Made by a program: the position numbers and the translations under genes. Shown here piece by piece: positions 27,060 through 38,160 of a DNA stretch of 64,000 nt. The DNA is from Quillaja saponaria (lineage: Eukaryota > Streptophyta > Magnoliopsida > Fabales > Quillajaceae). Below the pieces are notes generated by a model. The model saw nothing but the letters and a program-made list of their open reading frames with translations, made no database searches and had not been told where the DNA came from. Each line of letters opens with the position of its first letter. Positions within the stretch are counted from its first letter, which is position 1. The stretch is from contig CM055607.1 of assembly GCA_029379385.1 (NCBI GenBank), positions 11,842,001-11,906,000 on the forward strand, read 5' to 3'.

Positions 27060-27550
27060 GTTATGGTTAGGGGTGACAATGAGCCGAGCTAGCTCGTGAG
27101 CTATTCATTAAAAGCTCGGATCAAGCTCGACTTGTTTAAAAAATGAGCCGATCTTGAACTTTATTTTGAGCTTGTTTAGTAAAACGAGCCGAGCTCAATC
27201 TTTCTAAAACTCGACTCGTGAGCTCGTGAGCTAGCTCGTTTAATATTATTTAATAAATTTTTTATTATTTATATATACATTTATAATAAATCTATTTATA
27301 TACAAAAAAAATTACATAAATTGTTACTTGGTTTAGTAGTAATTTGCACAAATACTTACTAAGTGGTCTTGGGTACAACTCTCCTTACCTACAAAACTTT
27401 TTTAGAATTTTCAAAAAATCTTCAAGAGCCCTTAACGACCCAAACTGAGCTTAAATATTTGCTCGCGAGCTTTTAACGAGCTTGCCTAAAGTGAGACAAG
27501 CCGAACCGAGCTTTGCCAAAGCTCGGCTCATTGACACCTCTAGTTATGGT
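27060..27550. mobile_element. hAT-like MITE nested in Copia gag
   Basis: The element spans 27068-27542 (475 bp). It starts TAGGGGTGACAATGAGCC and ends GGCTCATTGACACCTCTA: 23-bp inverted ends with two mismatches. It is flanked by a perfect 8-bp target duplication, GTTATGGT (27060-27067 and 27543-27550). An 8-bp duplication with TAGGGGTG-type ends is the hAT signature. It carries repeated AGCTCG/CGAGCT motifs near both ends and has no coding capacity. It interrupts the gag reading frame of Copia element C. Confidence 0.9.
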
Positions 27551-30500
27551 TTCTGGGATAGGGATATGAAATTATCTTACGAAATAATTAGCCGATATTC
27601 CAACTCCTGAACAACCCAATTGGAAAAAGATTGATGCTTAAGTATACAGTTTACTCTTGCGTATCTCTTAAACCTTCTATATTACAGGATTTCCTGGCAT
27701 ATAAGACATGTTTTGAATTGTGAAAACAGGCCAGAAGTTTATACACTAATGATATTCAACTTTTTTACACTGTAGTTTCTAATCTGTTGAATTTAAATCA
27801 GGCTAATCAAGATATGTCCACTTATTTGGGTAAGATTCAGAATGTCAAATCTGAATTTGCTAAAATATTACCTATTACCACTGATCTGGCTGACCATGAT
27901 TCTCACTCTATATGGCTTTCAAGCTGATCTTGATCCAGTTCACCATCAGATATTGGCTAGTCCTACTATTCCTTTCATGGAAGAAGTGTTTTCTCAGTTG
28001 TTATGTATTTTCTCTATGATAGTAACACATGTAGAGAATCCATCTCCTGATTCCTCAGTCTTAATCTCCCACTCTGGTACTCGCGGAGGTCGTGATCGAG
28101 GGGGTCGGGGTCGTGGACATCCCTAATGCACTCATTGTAACAGGATGAGCCATACTAGAGAAAAGTATTACCAGCTGATTAGTTATCCGGGTTCTACAGC
28201 TAACATTATTTAGTCAGTCAATTCACTTGAAGTTTCACCATTTGAAGACAAGCCTCTTAATATCTAATTATCAGCTACTGAATATGATAAGTTCCTACAA
28301 TATTATGTTACCCAGCAATCTTCTTATGGTAATTTTGTAGTCTGTCTCTCTCAGACCTCTTCTGACACTTGAGTTTTTGATTCTGGTGTCTCTGACTACA
28401 TATCTGGTAACCTTAAACTTTTTCCTAGTATTAGTAATCCAGCATCACTTTCCACTGTCACTTGGTGGACTATCACTTTCCACTGTCAATATAGCTAATG
28501 GTTCCACAACCATTGCTGAAGGTATAGGTCAAGCTATACCATTATTTTCTTTGCCTTTAAAGTTTATGCTTTATGTCCCAGAATGTTCATTCAGTCTAAT
28601 TTCTGTTAGTCAATTGACTCGTTCTCTCCATTATTCTGTCATTTTCATTAATTATTCCTTTATTATATTGGACCGACGTACGGGACGAATGATTGGCACA
28701 TGGCATAAGTCACAGGGCCTCTACCATCTTACCACACTACCTACATCTTCAGTGGCTTGCTCTACAAATTTGCCACCTATTCTCATTCGCAATTGGTTGG
28801 GTTATCCTAGTCTATCCAAGCTTCAGGAGATGGTTCATTATTTGTCCTTTTTAAATTATGAGTCGTGTCAGTTTGGTAAGCACACACGTGTTTCGTTTCC
28901 AAAGCATAGTCATTTTAGAGCAGAGTCCCCTTTTCATCTTGTTCATACTGATGTTTAGGGTCCTAGTCGTGTCAGTTCATCTTTGGGATTTCAATATTTT
29001 GTAACCTTTATTGATGACTATTCTCGTTGCACGTGATTATTTTTAATAAAAAATCGTTCTAAGTTATTTTCTATATTCCAACAGTTTTGTGCTGAAATTA
29101 AAACACAATTTGGTGTTTCTATTTGTATTTTGCGTAGTGATAATGCACATGAATACTTTTTTATATCATTTTAGCATTTTATGACATCTCAAGATATATT
29201 GCATCAATCATCTTGTTCTCACACCCCTCAACAAAATGGAGTTGCTGAGCGCAAAAATAGACATTTAATTAAAACAGCTCGCACTTTATTATTTCATGGT
29301 CATGTTCCACTTCAGTTTTAGGGTGATGTTGTACTTACTGCATGCTACCTTATTAATCGCATGCCATCTTCCACATTGTATAACAAAATTCCGCATTCTA
29401 TCATCTTTCCTAATTATCCCTTATATTAACTTTCGCTTCGTATCTTTGGTTGCATTTGTTTTGTTCATACCTGAGCAGGATAAATTCTCTTCCAAATGAA
29501 TTAAGTGCATCTTCTTGGGTTATTATCGCCTTCAAAAAGGGTATAAGCATTACTCTCCAGATAAGAATCGTTATTTTACCTCCGCTGATATCACATTTTT
29601 TAAGGAATCTTTATTCTTTCTCTCGACTATTCTCGAGTCACCTCCTATTTCTAAGGTTCTTTCGGTTCCTTATCTTAGACCATATGAATATGTTTCATCT
29701 GCACCACTACCTGAATCTTCTACCTCATCCGAATGTCCTCTCCAGGTTTACCATCGTTGTTCTCAAACTGATCTTCCAACAGACACTGTTGATGTACCTG
29801 ATAACTCACCTTCTGTACCAACATTTTGTCGTGTCTCGAATCCTGTTTCGCCACCTATTTTACGAAGAAGAACTCGTTCAACTCGTAATCCTGATCCTAT
29901 TTATACTTTTTTGAGTTATCATCGTTTATCTTCACCCTATTATGCATTTGTATCCTCTTTATCTTTTATTTCTATTCCAAAGCCCACCAGTGATGTTTTT
30001 GCTCATCCCTGGTGGTGGCAGACCATGATTGATGAAATAAACGCCTTACATACTAATGATATTAGGGAACTGGTCTTTTTACCTTATGGTAAATTCACTG
30101 TTGGTTGTAAATGGGTATACACTGTGAAAGTTCATCCTGATGGTTCTGTTGATCGCTTAAAGGCTAGATTGGTCGTAAAAGGCTACACTCAGGTCTATGA
30201 TGTGGATTATTCAGAAACTTTCTCTCCCGTGACTAAAATTACTTCTGTCAGGATTTTCATATCTCTAATTGTTATTTTTGATTGGCCACTTATCAATTAA
30301 ACATCAAAAATGCTTTCTTACATGGTGACCTTGATGAAGAAGTCTTTATGGAGCAACCATCTGGTTTTGTTACTCATGGGGAGTTTGGTATGGTGTGTCG
30401 ATTGAAAAAGTCTCAATATGGCTTAAAGTAATCTCCCAGAGTTTAGTTTGGTAGATTCAGTGAAGTTGTTCTTAGTTATGGCCTTCAGAGGTGTACTGTT

Positions 30501-31573
30501 GATCACTTAATTTTCTATAAACATACATCTAATGGCAGAATTCTTTTGATTGTATATGAATGATATTGTGATTACAGGTGATAATAACCATAAGATTCAG
30601 CAATTGAAATCATTCCTACAGTCTAAGTTTCAAACTAATGACTTAGGACAATTAAAATACTTATTGGACATTGAGGTTGCGAGATCACAATTGGGGATTT
30701 TTCTTTCTCAAAGAAAGTATTGTCTGGATGTCTTGAGTGATGCAGGTATATTGGATTCAAAACCTGTAGATACTCTTATGGATCCCAACACTAAGCTTGT
30801 ACCGGATGAGAGGGAGCTACTGACAAATCCTGAGCAATACAGACGTCTTGTTGATAAGCTGAATTATCTCACAGTCACTAGACCAGATATTCTTTTGCAA
30901 CTAGTGTGGTTAGCCAATTTCTTTCTCAGCCTCGAACATTTCATTGGAATGCTGTTATTCGTATCTTAATATGCCTTAAAACTGCATCCAGAAAGGGATT
31001 ATTATATAAGAATCATGGGCACACTCTAATTCGAGAACATGGTCGTGGTCATATATTAGTTCAGAAACATAATTCTACTCCAGTTCAAGGTCATAGCGAT
31101 GCTGATTGGGCAGGCTCTCCATTTGATAGAAGTTCTATTACAGGATGCTATATATTTCTGGAAGGAAATCTTGTTTCATGAAAAAGCAAAAAATAGACTG
31201 TTCTTGCAAGATCCAGTGTTGAATCTGAATACAAGACCATGACTCATACCACTGCTGAGTTAGTTTGGTTGAAAAATCTATTAGACGAACTTGGATTTCA
31301 GCACTCACAGCCTATGGAGTTAGTATGTGATAATAAAACTGTATTACATATTACCTCAAATCTAGCCTTTCATGAACGAACAAACAAAACACATAGAGGT
31401 TGACTGTCATTTCGTTCATGAGAAGCTTATGGATAACATAATTAAGACTACATATGCAAAATTTGAAGATCAGTTAGCAGACTTATTCACAAAATCTTTG
31501 GTAGGAAACCGGCTGCAATATCTATGTAATAAGTTTGGAACATAAAATCTCTATGCTCCAACTTGAGGGGTAG

Positions 31574-31758
31574 TGTTAGAGTGTAAATATAAATAGCTTA
31601 GTTAATAGATCAATTTTCTTATTTATAGTACCTTATTTATGTATAGTTGACTTACTTGTATTCTACACAATCTCGTAGTATAAATATATTATCTTGGTAT
31701 GAGGAATCCTCGTCCAATTCATCAAAACACTTTGGATATCTCTCTTTTAGGTCTTACA
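31574..31758 (+). repeat. 3' LTR of Copia element C
   Basis: 185 bp, TGTTAGAGTG to GTCTTACA, followed by the AGTTG duplication. It matches the 5' LTR except for one indel of about 20 bp and a dozen or so substitutions, so the insertion is not very recent. Confidence 0.92.
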
Positions 31759-32237
31759 AGTTGTAATTTTAATTATCCAGCTACTGTTAACAAATGTCAT
31801 TTTAGGGTAAGTTTTATTAGCTTATATTAACTAATACTACTAGATTTGCTTAGTAACCTTCCAAGAACACTATCTAGCATGGAGTGATGATGTATTGAGC
31901 AATGCTCTTATTCTACATTGACTTGGTCTCTTTGCTTCTCTCCCATGTATACAACATAGACCTGCATTTGAAAGTCAATTACTATTAATTGTTTAGAGGA
32001 GTAAATATTACAAGTTTCTGCATTTAAGAACAATATAAATTGTTATGAATATAAGAGGTGCCATGAGTAACTATTTTCTTGGGGCAAGATTGAGAATTGT
32101 AAGAAAACCCATCACACCTTTTCTTCATGAGAATGACATTGTATCACAAAATTGGCAGACAACAGAAGGGAGATATTGAGGATGAGCAATTGTTATTTGG
32201 CGGCCATTAGGTTAACGCCTTAGATGATTAGCATTCA

Positions 32238-34800
32238 ACTAGGTATCAATTCACTTGATGTTCCGGACTCCATGGTATATATGGTCCTTCTGGTGGCCAG
32301 TTTCAAAGGTGAAAGGGGTGCAATGGGAGACCAAGCCGCAAGAATGTTTACCCCATGTGCAGCAATATCAGGCTGATCGTATTTTCACCAAAGAGCTGAA
32401 ATTTGTAACATTACAAATTCACAAGCTATTCTTGTTGAACTTAACATCAATAAAAACAATTACCTTCAGAATGTCAGGACTGATCAAACTTGGACCTCTA
32501 GAAGAAAAAACAGCAATATATGGAGCTTCAACATCCTTCCATGTCTCAGTAACCAAGATAGTTGCCTGTGGATTCCTGATTTTTCCATTATTGTCATCAT
32601 CTTTAGTTCTACCAGTATTCTTTTTCATGGCATAAAGCAAATTTGCTAAATGTCCAGTGAAACCATGTTAAATTTAAAGGTAACATATATAGAGATTACT
32701 TGGAGGATCTGATATACTCTATTACTTCATCAATTTCTTCAAAGTTGATAAGTGTTGCTGGCAGGGGATAAGGGATAGCTAAATGTTGATAGGATCTGTG
32801 GGGCATTATGACACCCACTCCACCTGCCATGATAATGCCAGAAGCATCTGACTGGCCTTCACACAGAACATTCTTCCCGTAACTTTATTTGAATCTAGTA
32901 CCCCAGGGTAACAATATTATGATGTTAATGGGACAAAATTGGCTGAAAAATTTGCAGCATCTCCTACCCAGATCAAAGGAAATGATTTTCCATGGAGATT
33001 GACGTTGTTTAGACCATACCCCTTTGTTTAGCATTTTAGCAAGAATCAAGAGATAAACAGGATGTTAGAAGGTAATGTGAGGAGCAAGGAGTAAATGCAG
33101 TACACAGGACACTAACTCACCTGGAATTTCTATCCATTTCCAAGAATGAGTTGGGATATAAATTTCCTGTCAGTATTGGTAGCTGCTACTGTTAGTATCC
33201 GTGGTGCATAAATACAGATATTTTCCCTTCCTGGTCCATAATTGCTGGCAGATGCGACGGTCAGTATTCCTTTTCTCATAGCATGGAAAGATCCAATAGC
33301 TGTATAGTGAGAATTTGCTGCTGTCCCAAAAGAAACGGATATGATATCAACCCCATCAGCAATTACATCATCAAAAGCGGCAAGGATGTCTTCAGAATAG
33401 CATCCCTAACCAACAAGCTTTGTATATTGCACTGGGGTCTCCACCTGTTGTGAGTCCCTTCGCAAGGCCAAAGTAACTTGCTCCTTCTATCCCTCTACCA
33501 GCTACAGTTCAGTGTGAGTTCCATGTCCCCTTTCATCCTTGGAGATCTGAAGTCTGACTCATTATAGATAGTAAGGCTGTTTGAATATCTAGCTCCAATG
33601 ATCTTGGTGTAAAAAATGGACATATTATCTCTGTTTCTAGTGTCATGGGAACTGAACAATGTTGCATTGGAAAATTTTCTCACTTGTTGCAGGTGAAGTT
33701 TTCAGCAAATGCACATGATCCTTTCCATTTTTCTGGAGGAGGGCTGAATCATCACTAAAGGTATCTGCTTCCGGCCATATCCCTATGCAAATATATATAT
33801 GGTAATGTTTAATTACAGACACAAAAAATAAAGCTCATGCATGCATAACAATTGTACTTGATTCTCATGCATTCACCTGAATCTATTATTCCAATAATTA
33901 CATCTCCTCCTTCAGAGTTTTTAATATAAGATCTAGTGAATCCAATGAAATCCCATGATCTTGTCGTGTGAAGTTGTAGCATGATATAAAAAAGAACTGA
34001 TATTACTCCTTCCATATCTATGAATGCAAGGCATCTTATGCAAATTGCATCAACCAACTCATAAATCATCATCCTCTTTTGTGCCTATTATATGATAGTG
34101 TAACCTGAAAGTTTTGCTACTTTTCATCAAATAGTTTAGCTGCAAACCCATTAAAACTCCTTCCATAACTGTAAAGTAGTTGCTCCTTTGTGGCATTGGC
34201 ACTGCAGTGTTAAGATGTTCAAGTGCTTCATTCATGTAAGAAACTGGGAAAGCTTTCACTTGTTGAAGGCCAGCAGAAAGGAACAGAATAGCTTTACAAA
34301 GACATTAATTGAGTACAGTTGTAATTTTAGCTATCCAATTACTGTTAACAAATGTCATTTCAGTGTAAGTTTTATTAGCTTATATTATGTAATATTACTA
34401 GATTTGCTTAGTAACCATCCAAGAACACTATCTAGCATGGTGTGATGATGTATCGAGTAATGCTCTTGTTCTACATTGACTTGGTCTCTTTGCTTCTCTC
34501 CCATGTATACAACATGGACCTGCATTTAAAACTCAATTACTATTAATTGTTAAGAGGAGTAAATATTACAAGTTTCTGCATTTATAGAACAATATGCATT
34601 GTTATGAATATAAGAGGTGCCATGAGAAACTATTATCTTGGGGGAAGATTGAGAATTGTAAGAAAACCCATCACACCTTTTCTTCATGAGAATGACATTG
34701 TATCAAAAAAATGGCAGACAACAGAAGGGAGATATTGAGGACGACCAATTGCTGTTTGGCGGTCTCTAGGTTGATGCCTTAGATGATTAGCATTCAACTA
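32238..34800. repeat. Unit 2 of the tandem segmental duplication
   Basis: It begins AACTAGGTATCAATTCACTTGA, identical to the start of unit 1 at 23367-23388, then jumps to the equivalent of unit 1 position 24474: a 1085-bp deletion (23389-24473 of unit 1) at a TTGA microhomology. It then tracks unit 1 to GCATTCAACTA at 34800. It has no Copia insertion: the matching site, GTACAGTTGTAATTTTAG near 34313-34330, is empty. Confidence 0.85.
32254..34300 (-). pseudogene. Subtilisin-like serine protease (subtilase), copy 2, 3'-truncated
   Basis: A partial second copy of the subtilase. From the 5' end on the minus strand: propeptide piece (YSYGRSFNGFAAKL near 34150, then a stop caused by a short deletion), Asp region (DVIIGIIDSG near 33890), His region damaged by a lost G (RSPRMKGDMEL instead of a GHGTHT frame, near 33535), an Asn region reading ASASNYGP near 33250, SSRGPSLISPDILK near 32500 with an open frame, and [13 protein letters not shown] near 32320. 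The sequence ends at ESGTS: the deletion falls just after the catalytic serine codon, so the rest of the S8 domain and the whole Fn3-like domain are missing. It keeps GGA at two places where copy 1 has TGA, so those copy-1 stops arose after the duplication. Confidence 0.85.
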
Positions 34801-35779
34801 TATTCTAGGAGGCTTTTCTTTTTTTGTCTCTCTACAATATCTCTTTTTTTCACTCTTCAATTCTCAGCATAACTTGCTCAGTTCAGTTGCTTGTGATTTG
34901 TGAAAAAAAAGAAAAGAAAAACCAAGTAAGGCATACTAAAATAGATGAAAGTGCCATCTGGTCACAGCAGGAAAGCTTCATTATGGCCCTTTAATATTAC
35001 TGATACTAATGGCACAAGTGTCCTTTGATTTACATTGAAGAGTAAAACCCAACAGTTGGAGATTAAAAATCAGTGGTCAATTTTGCAGCATGAACATATT
35101 CCACCGAACCTTGGAGCTAAACGGAGCTTTTCTGTCTATTCCATTGCCAGTTGTGTTCCTCTTGTTCTTCTTGTTCTTCTATTGAGAAATATATTCTTTT
35201 TTCTTCTTTAAGGTGAATTACCCTGAAAATTTTGATGGGTAAACCCTTTGTCTCATAAATAACCCATCATTCAAGCAAACAGATTTTCTAGAACAACAAA
35301 GTATATGGACCTTTGACACTTATATGAATGAAAGGGTATATCAGAACATAAGTATTGCTACTTTGAAGAGGTTGGCTCTTGATGTAGTTTTCATATATTT
35401 ACTATATGTTGCTGCAGATTTATAAACACACTACTGGAATGTAAGTTTTAGTATCATAAAGTGGGATTTTCTGACGCAGAAAATGGGAAACTACAATCAA
35501 ACCGATAAAAGAAATAGGCGATGATTGGTCTCAAAATAATTGTCCTTCTATGGACTTTTCTGGTTAGGCTTCTTCAGTACTCCTTCTAACGGGTAGACAA
35601 AACCTTATAATTTAGCTCGTTTTATTTCTTTAGTCTTCAATTTTATTTTAGAACTCAAACTAGCTCATTTTATTTCTTGTCTCGAATTTTATTTTGGGAC
35701 TCAATACTGTGTATTTGAAATTTACAACAGAATGTTAAAATTTAGATGTTTTGAAGCTAAACAAAAAAGGGAAAATTTT
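34801..35779. other. Intergenic sequence, no gene recognised
   Basis: Unique sequence to the right of the duplication breakpoint, AT-rich with short open frames only. It may be the old upstream region of the subtilase gene. Confidence 0.45.
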
Positions 35780-36330
35780 AAGTCCACGTTACTACCGTAC
35801 AATCAATGATAAGGACTAAGCATCCGTCCACGTCTGCCCCACCCGAGGAAGCGGTCCCCACATTACATCTAAGCATATTTACGTGTCAGGCTAACAGTAA
35901 TATTAATATGTACAAAGAGCTAGTTGGGGACCACCATATAGCCGGGGCCGCTTGCAGGCTAGGCCCACACAAATTCTAGGGACACGTACAATGCCAGCAC
36001 ATGACCAAATCGCGTGGCCCAAGTAGAACCATTCAGCATGGTCCATGGAACACCTCACTATCTCCTAGTTGACCCACCCTACAACCTTGACCCCACCACT
36101 TCCTCTTTTCACACACAACCAAAAAGCAGGCCCCCACTCAACACGTGCATAAACAAACTCACGTGACCTCTTGGACCCCACAAAGCAACCCCTCTTCGCG
36201 GGACCACCTCTCTCGTTGACGCATTACCATACAGTCCATGGCTCTCTACTAGAAGATAAACCAGCTTGCACGAGTTAACTCTGGCCAACGTCACGTGCTC
36301 TCTGCTGGACCCCAAACATTTCCGCTAGGA
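35780..36330. promoter_or_regulatory. GC-richer patch with a cluster of ACGT-core elements and three G-boxes
   Basis: Three perfect CACGTG sites lie at 36142-36147, 36160-36165 and 36292-36297, with further ACGT cores (CCACGT, ACGTGTC, ACACGTAC) between 35785 and 36000. Base composition is clearly richer in G+C than the flanks. G-box and ABRE-type clusters are typical of plant promoters responding to light, abscisic acid or stress. It lies downstream of the TCP gene and upstream (on the minus strand) of the subtilase copies, so it may be an orphaned subtilase promoter, a distal element, or the promoter of an unrecognised transcript. Confidence 0.35.
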
Positions 36331-36624
36331 CCTGTACCCACTTTTTTCTTCTTCTTGTTTTTTTTTTTAATTCCAATAACAACAACAAAAAATGGAATGT
36401 GAAAACCCTGGGAGACCATCAAATATATGAAGTATGAACGATAAATTAGGATAGAAAGCCTTAAAGGAAAAAAATAAAAAATTATGACGTCAACTTGAAC
36501 TAAGATAACAAGAAGAGAGAGCTGAGCTCGTTTCTGGGCATTACAGAAAATCTTTACCTCTACTCTAGAAATTTTAGTCCCTGAAAGTTATAAAATTTGA
36601 GACTAAGCTAAAAGTAGCCTAACT

Positions 36625-37755
36625 TCAAGGGTTTGAAGTTGGCGACTGTGAATTTGCAGGCCGACCCAAAAATTGGAGCTCTTTTTTGTCATAAATTTCC
36701 AAAGAAAAATCTCTAAGCATCTGAGTTGTTGTAGTAGCAGCAGCACTAACACTGGAAGACATCCCTGAACTCAAACTAGGTGCCATAGTCGATGAAGAAT
36801 TGGCAGAACATGTTGCACTTCTAGAACTCGATCCTGGGGCTTGCATTTCACCTAATTGAATTCCAGGTTGCATAGCAGAGACAAAATTTGAAATGGGTCT
36901 CGCTTGGACATTGAAAAATGGTGTTGCAGAAGCAGGAATTGCCCAATATTGTGGTTGATTTGGTGAAACAGTATTTGGGAACATAAAGAAAGGCCCAGCA
37001 GTATTTGACGCACCCACAGGCCATAAAGGAACTAGTCCTCCTTGTACGCCAGGACCCGTACTGGCAGTAACACCAACACCACCTACAGTACTATATGCCA
37101 TTTGGGTAATTGGAGCAAGGCCTGAAGACACTGAAATTTGATCGTTCACGTCGATGAACTCACTGTTCGCTGCTCGTCTTCTCCGTTTCTTTGGGGTTTC
37201 TCCTCCATCTGGTCTCGCCGGGGACGATGTTGGAATCTTAAGGGTACCACCAACTGAGACCGCTATGGCTGGGACAGTACCCGTGCCTGTGGCTTCTATA
37301 ATTGCCGGTTCGGCGTGTTCAAGCAGCCACCGAATGGTCTCACCATCAGACTTGTGGCCAAGCTCTCGCGTTAACTGGAAGATTCTCGCAGCACAAGTTG
37401 CGGGCATTCGTATTCTCCGGCCACGACCCTCCACCTTCGTGTGGCGATCCTTAGACGCCTTCTTCGCCGGAACCACCGATTTCCCGACCGCTGTAGACAT
37501 TGTTAACGGGACCTGAACAAGACTCATAGGAAGCGACCCTTCTAGTTCTTGTTCTTGTTCCGTGTCAGTAAGCTCTTCCTTCAAGGGAGGGACCGCCGGG
37601 GACGGTGGGGCCACCTCCGGAAAACTTGATTCCTGTTGCTCCATTATTGATGTCTCAGGAGGAGAGATATGGCCACTACTGCTTTCTTCTTCATCATTGA
37701 CGTTTTCAAATTTCTTGTCTCTTTCTTCCACATCCTGTTTATGATTTACTTCCAT
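36625..37755 (-). CDS. TCP9-like: Class I TCP transcription factor (TCP9/TCP19-like)
   Basis: A nuclear DNA-binding protein of 376 residues in a single coding exon. The TCP bHLH-type domain spans about residues 101-157: basic part [20 protein letters not shown], then [30 protein letters not shown]. The short class I basic region and the following [19 protein letters not shown] are typical of class I TCPs, which bind GTGGGNCC-type sites and act on cell growth, leaf development and senescence. A basic KKRRRR stretch (about 189-194) follows. The C-terminal [18 protein letters not shown] points to TCP9/TCP19. The N-terminus is acidic and Pro/Glu-rich; the middle and C-terminal parts are Ser-rich. 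The frame is intact and the length normal. Start: the first ATG, giving MEVNHKQD. No miR319 site is expected for class I. Confidence 0.95.
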   Translation of the reverse strand: MEVNHKQDVEERDKKFENVNDEEESSSGHISPPETSIMEQQESSFPEVAPPSPAVPPLKEELTDTEQEQELEGSLPMSLVQVPLTMSTAVGKSVVPAKKASKDRHTKVEGRGRRIRMPATCAARIFQLTRELGHKSDGETIRWLLEHAEPAIIEATGTGTVPAIAVSVGGTLKIPTSSPARPDGGETPKKRRRRAANSEFIDVNDQISVSSGLAPITQMAYSTVGGVGVTASTGPGVQGGLVPLWPVGASNTAGPFFMFPNTVSPNQPQYWAIPASATPFFNVQARPISNFVSAMQPGIQLGEMQAPGSSSRSATCSANSSSTMAPSLSSGMSSSVSAAATTTTQMLRDFSLEIYDKKELQFLGRPANSQSPTSNP

Positions 37756-38160
37756 TTGGAACGAAATCCAAGGAATAATCCTAGAAATTCAGGAATTTGA
37801 GAAACAACCAGATCAAAACCCAGTGAGAATCAGCAAGAAAATACCAAAAGAAAATAAATCGATATCATAAAAGCATACTGTTTGACAGGATGGAATATAA
37901 CAGAACGGAACAGACCAGTGAAGGTTGATACGTTGACTGGTTTTTGAAGGTTTCTGCTACTGTGGGTGATTAGAGACTTTGGGTGACTAATTGGGAATTC
38001 GAAGAGAGATATATTTTTTTTTTTCTGTACTTTTCCTACTAATGAAAAGGAAAATCGGGCAACAAGAAACAGAGAGACACAAACCCTAGAAAAGAAGGAG
38101 CCCCACTTATCCGAATGAACAGAGGGACCCTCGAATCCTATTTATTTTGAAAGGAAAGTG
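37756..38160 (-). promoter_or_regulatory. 5' leader and core promoter of the TCP gene
   Basis: A TATA-like AAATAAATAGG (minus strand, about 38139-38150) lies roughly 390 bp before the ATG. The leader contains CT-rich and T-rich tracts. A possible 98-bp leader intron runs from a GTATGC donor at 37878 to a TTTCTAG acceptor at 37781. These are inferences from sequence alone. Confidence 0.4.

Larger units (their letters stand above)
26574..31763 (+). mobile_element. Copia LTR retrotransposon C with AGTTG target-site duplication
   Basis: 5' LTR 26579-26781 and 3' LTR 31574-31758, both TGTTAG...CA. The 5-bp target duplication AGTTG is at 26574-26578 and 31759-31763. A perfect Copia primer-binding site, TGGTATCAGAGC, lies at 26782-26793 and a polypurine tract (acttgaggggtag) just before the 3' LTR. 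Gag (ITTKKLSGSNYMSW near 27005), integrase (HTPQQNGVAERKNRHL near 29220), reverse transcriptase ([11 protein letters not shown] near 30160; YMNDIVITG near 30550) and RNase H (HSDADWAG near 31090) are in Copia order. Stops and frameshifts are many, the zinc knuckle is altered, and the RT active site reads YMND rather than YxDD, so it is dead. It sits antisense in subtilase copy 1. Confidence 0.92.

Noticed and set aside
36109..36315. 68-codon minus-strand frame in the G-box patch
   Set aside because: No similarity; the frame is probably a result of the higher GC content, which lowers stop frequency.
37154..37516. 120-codon plus-strand open frame
   Set aside because: Antisense of the TCP domain region.
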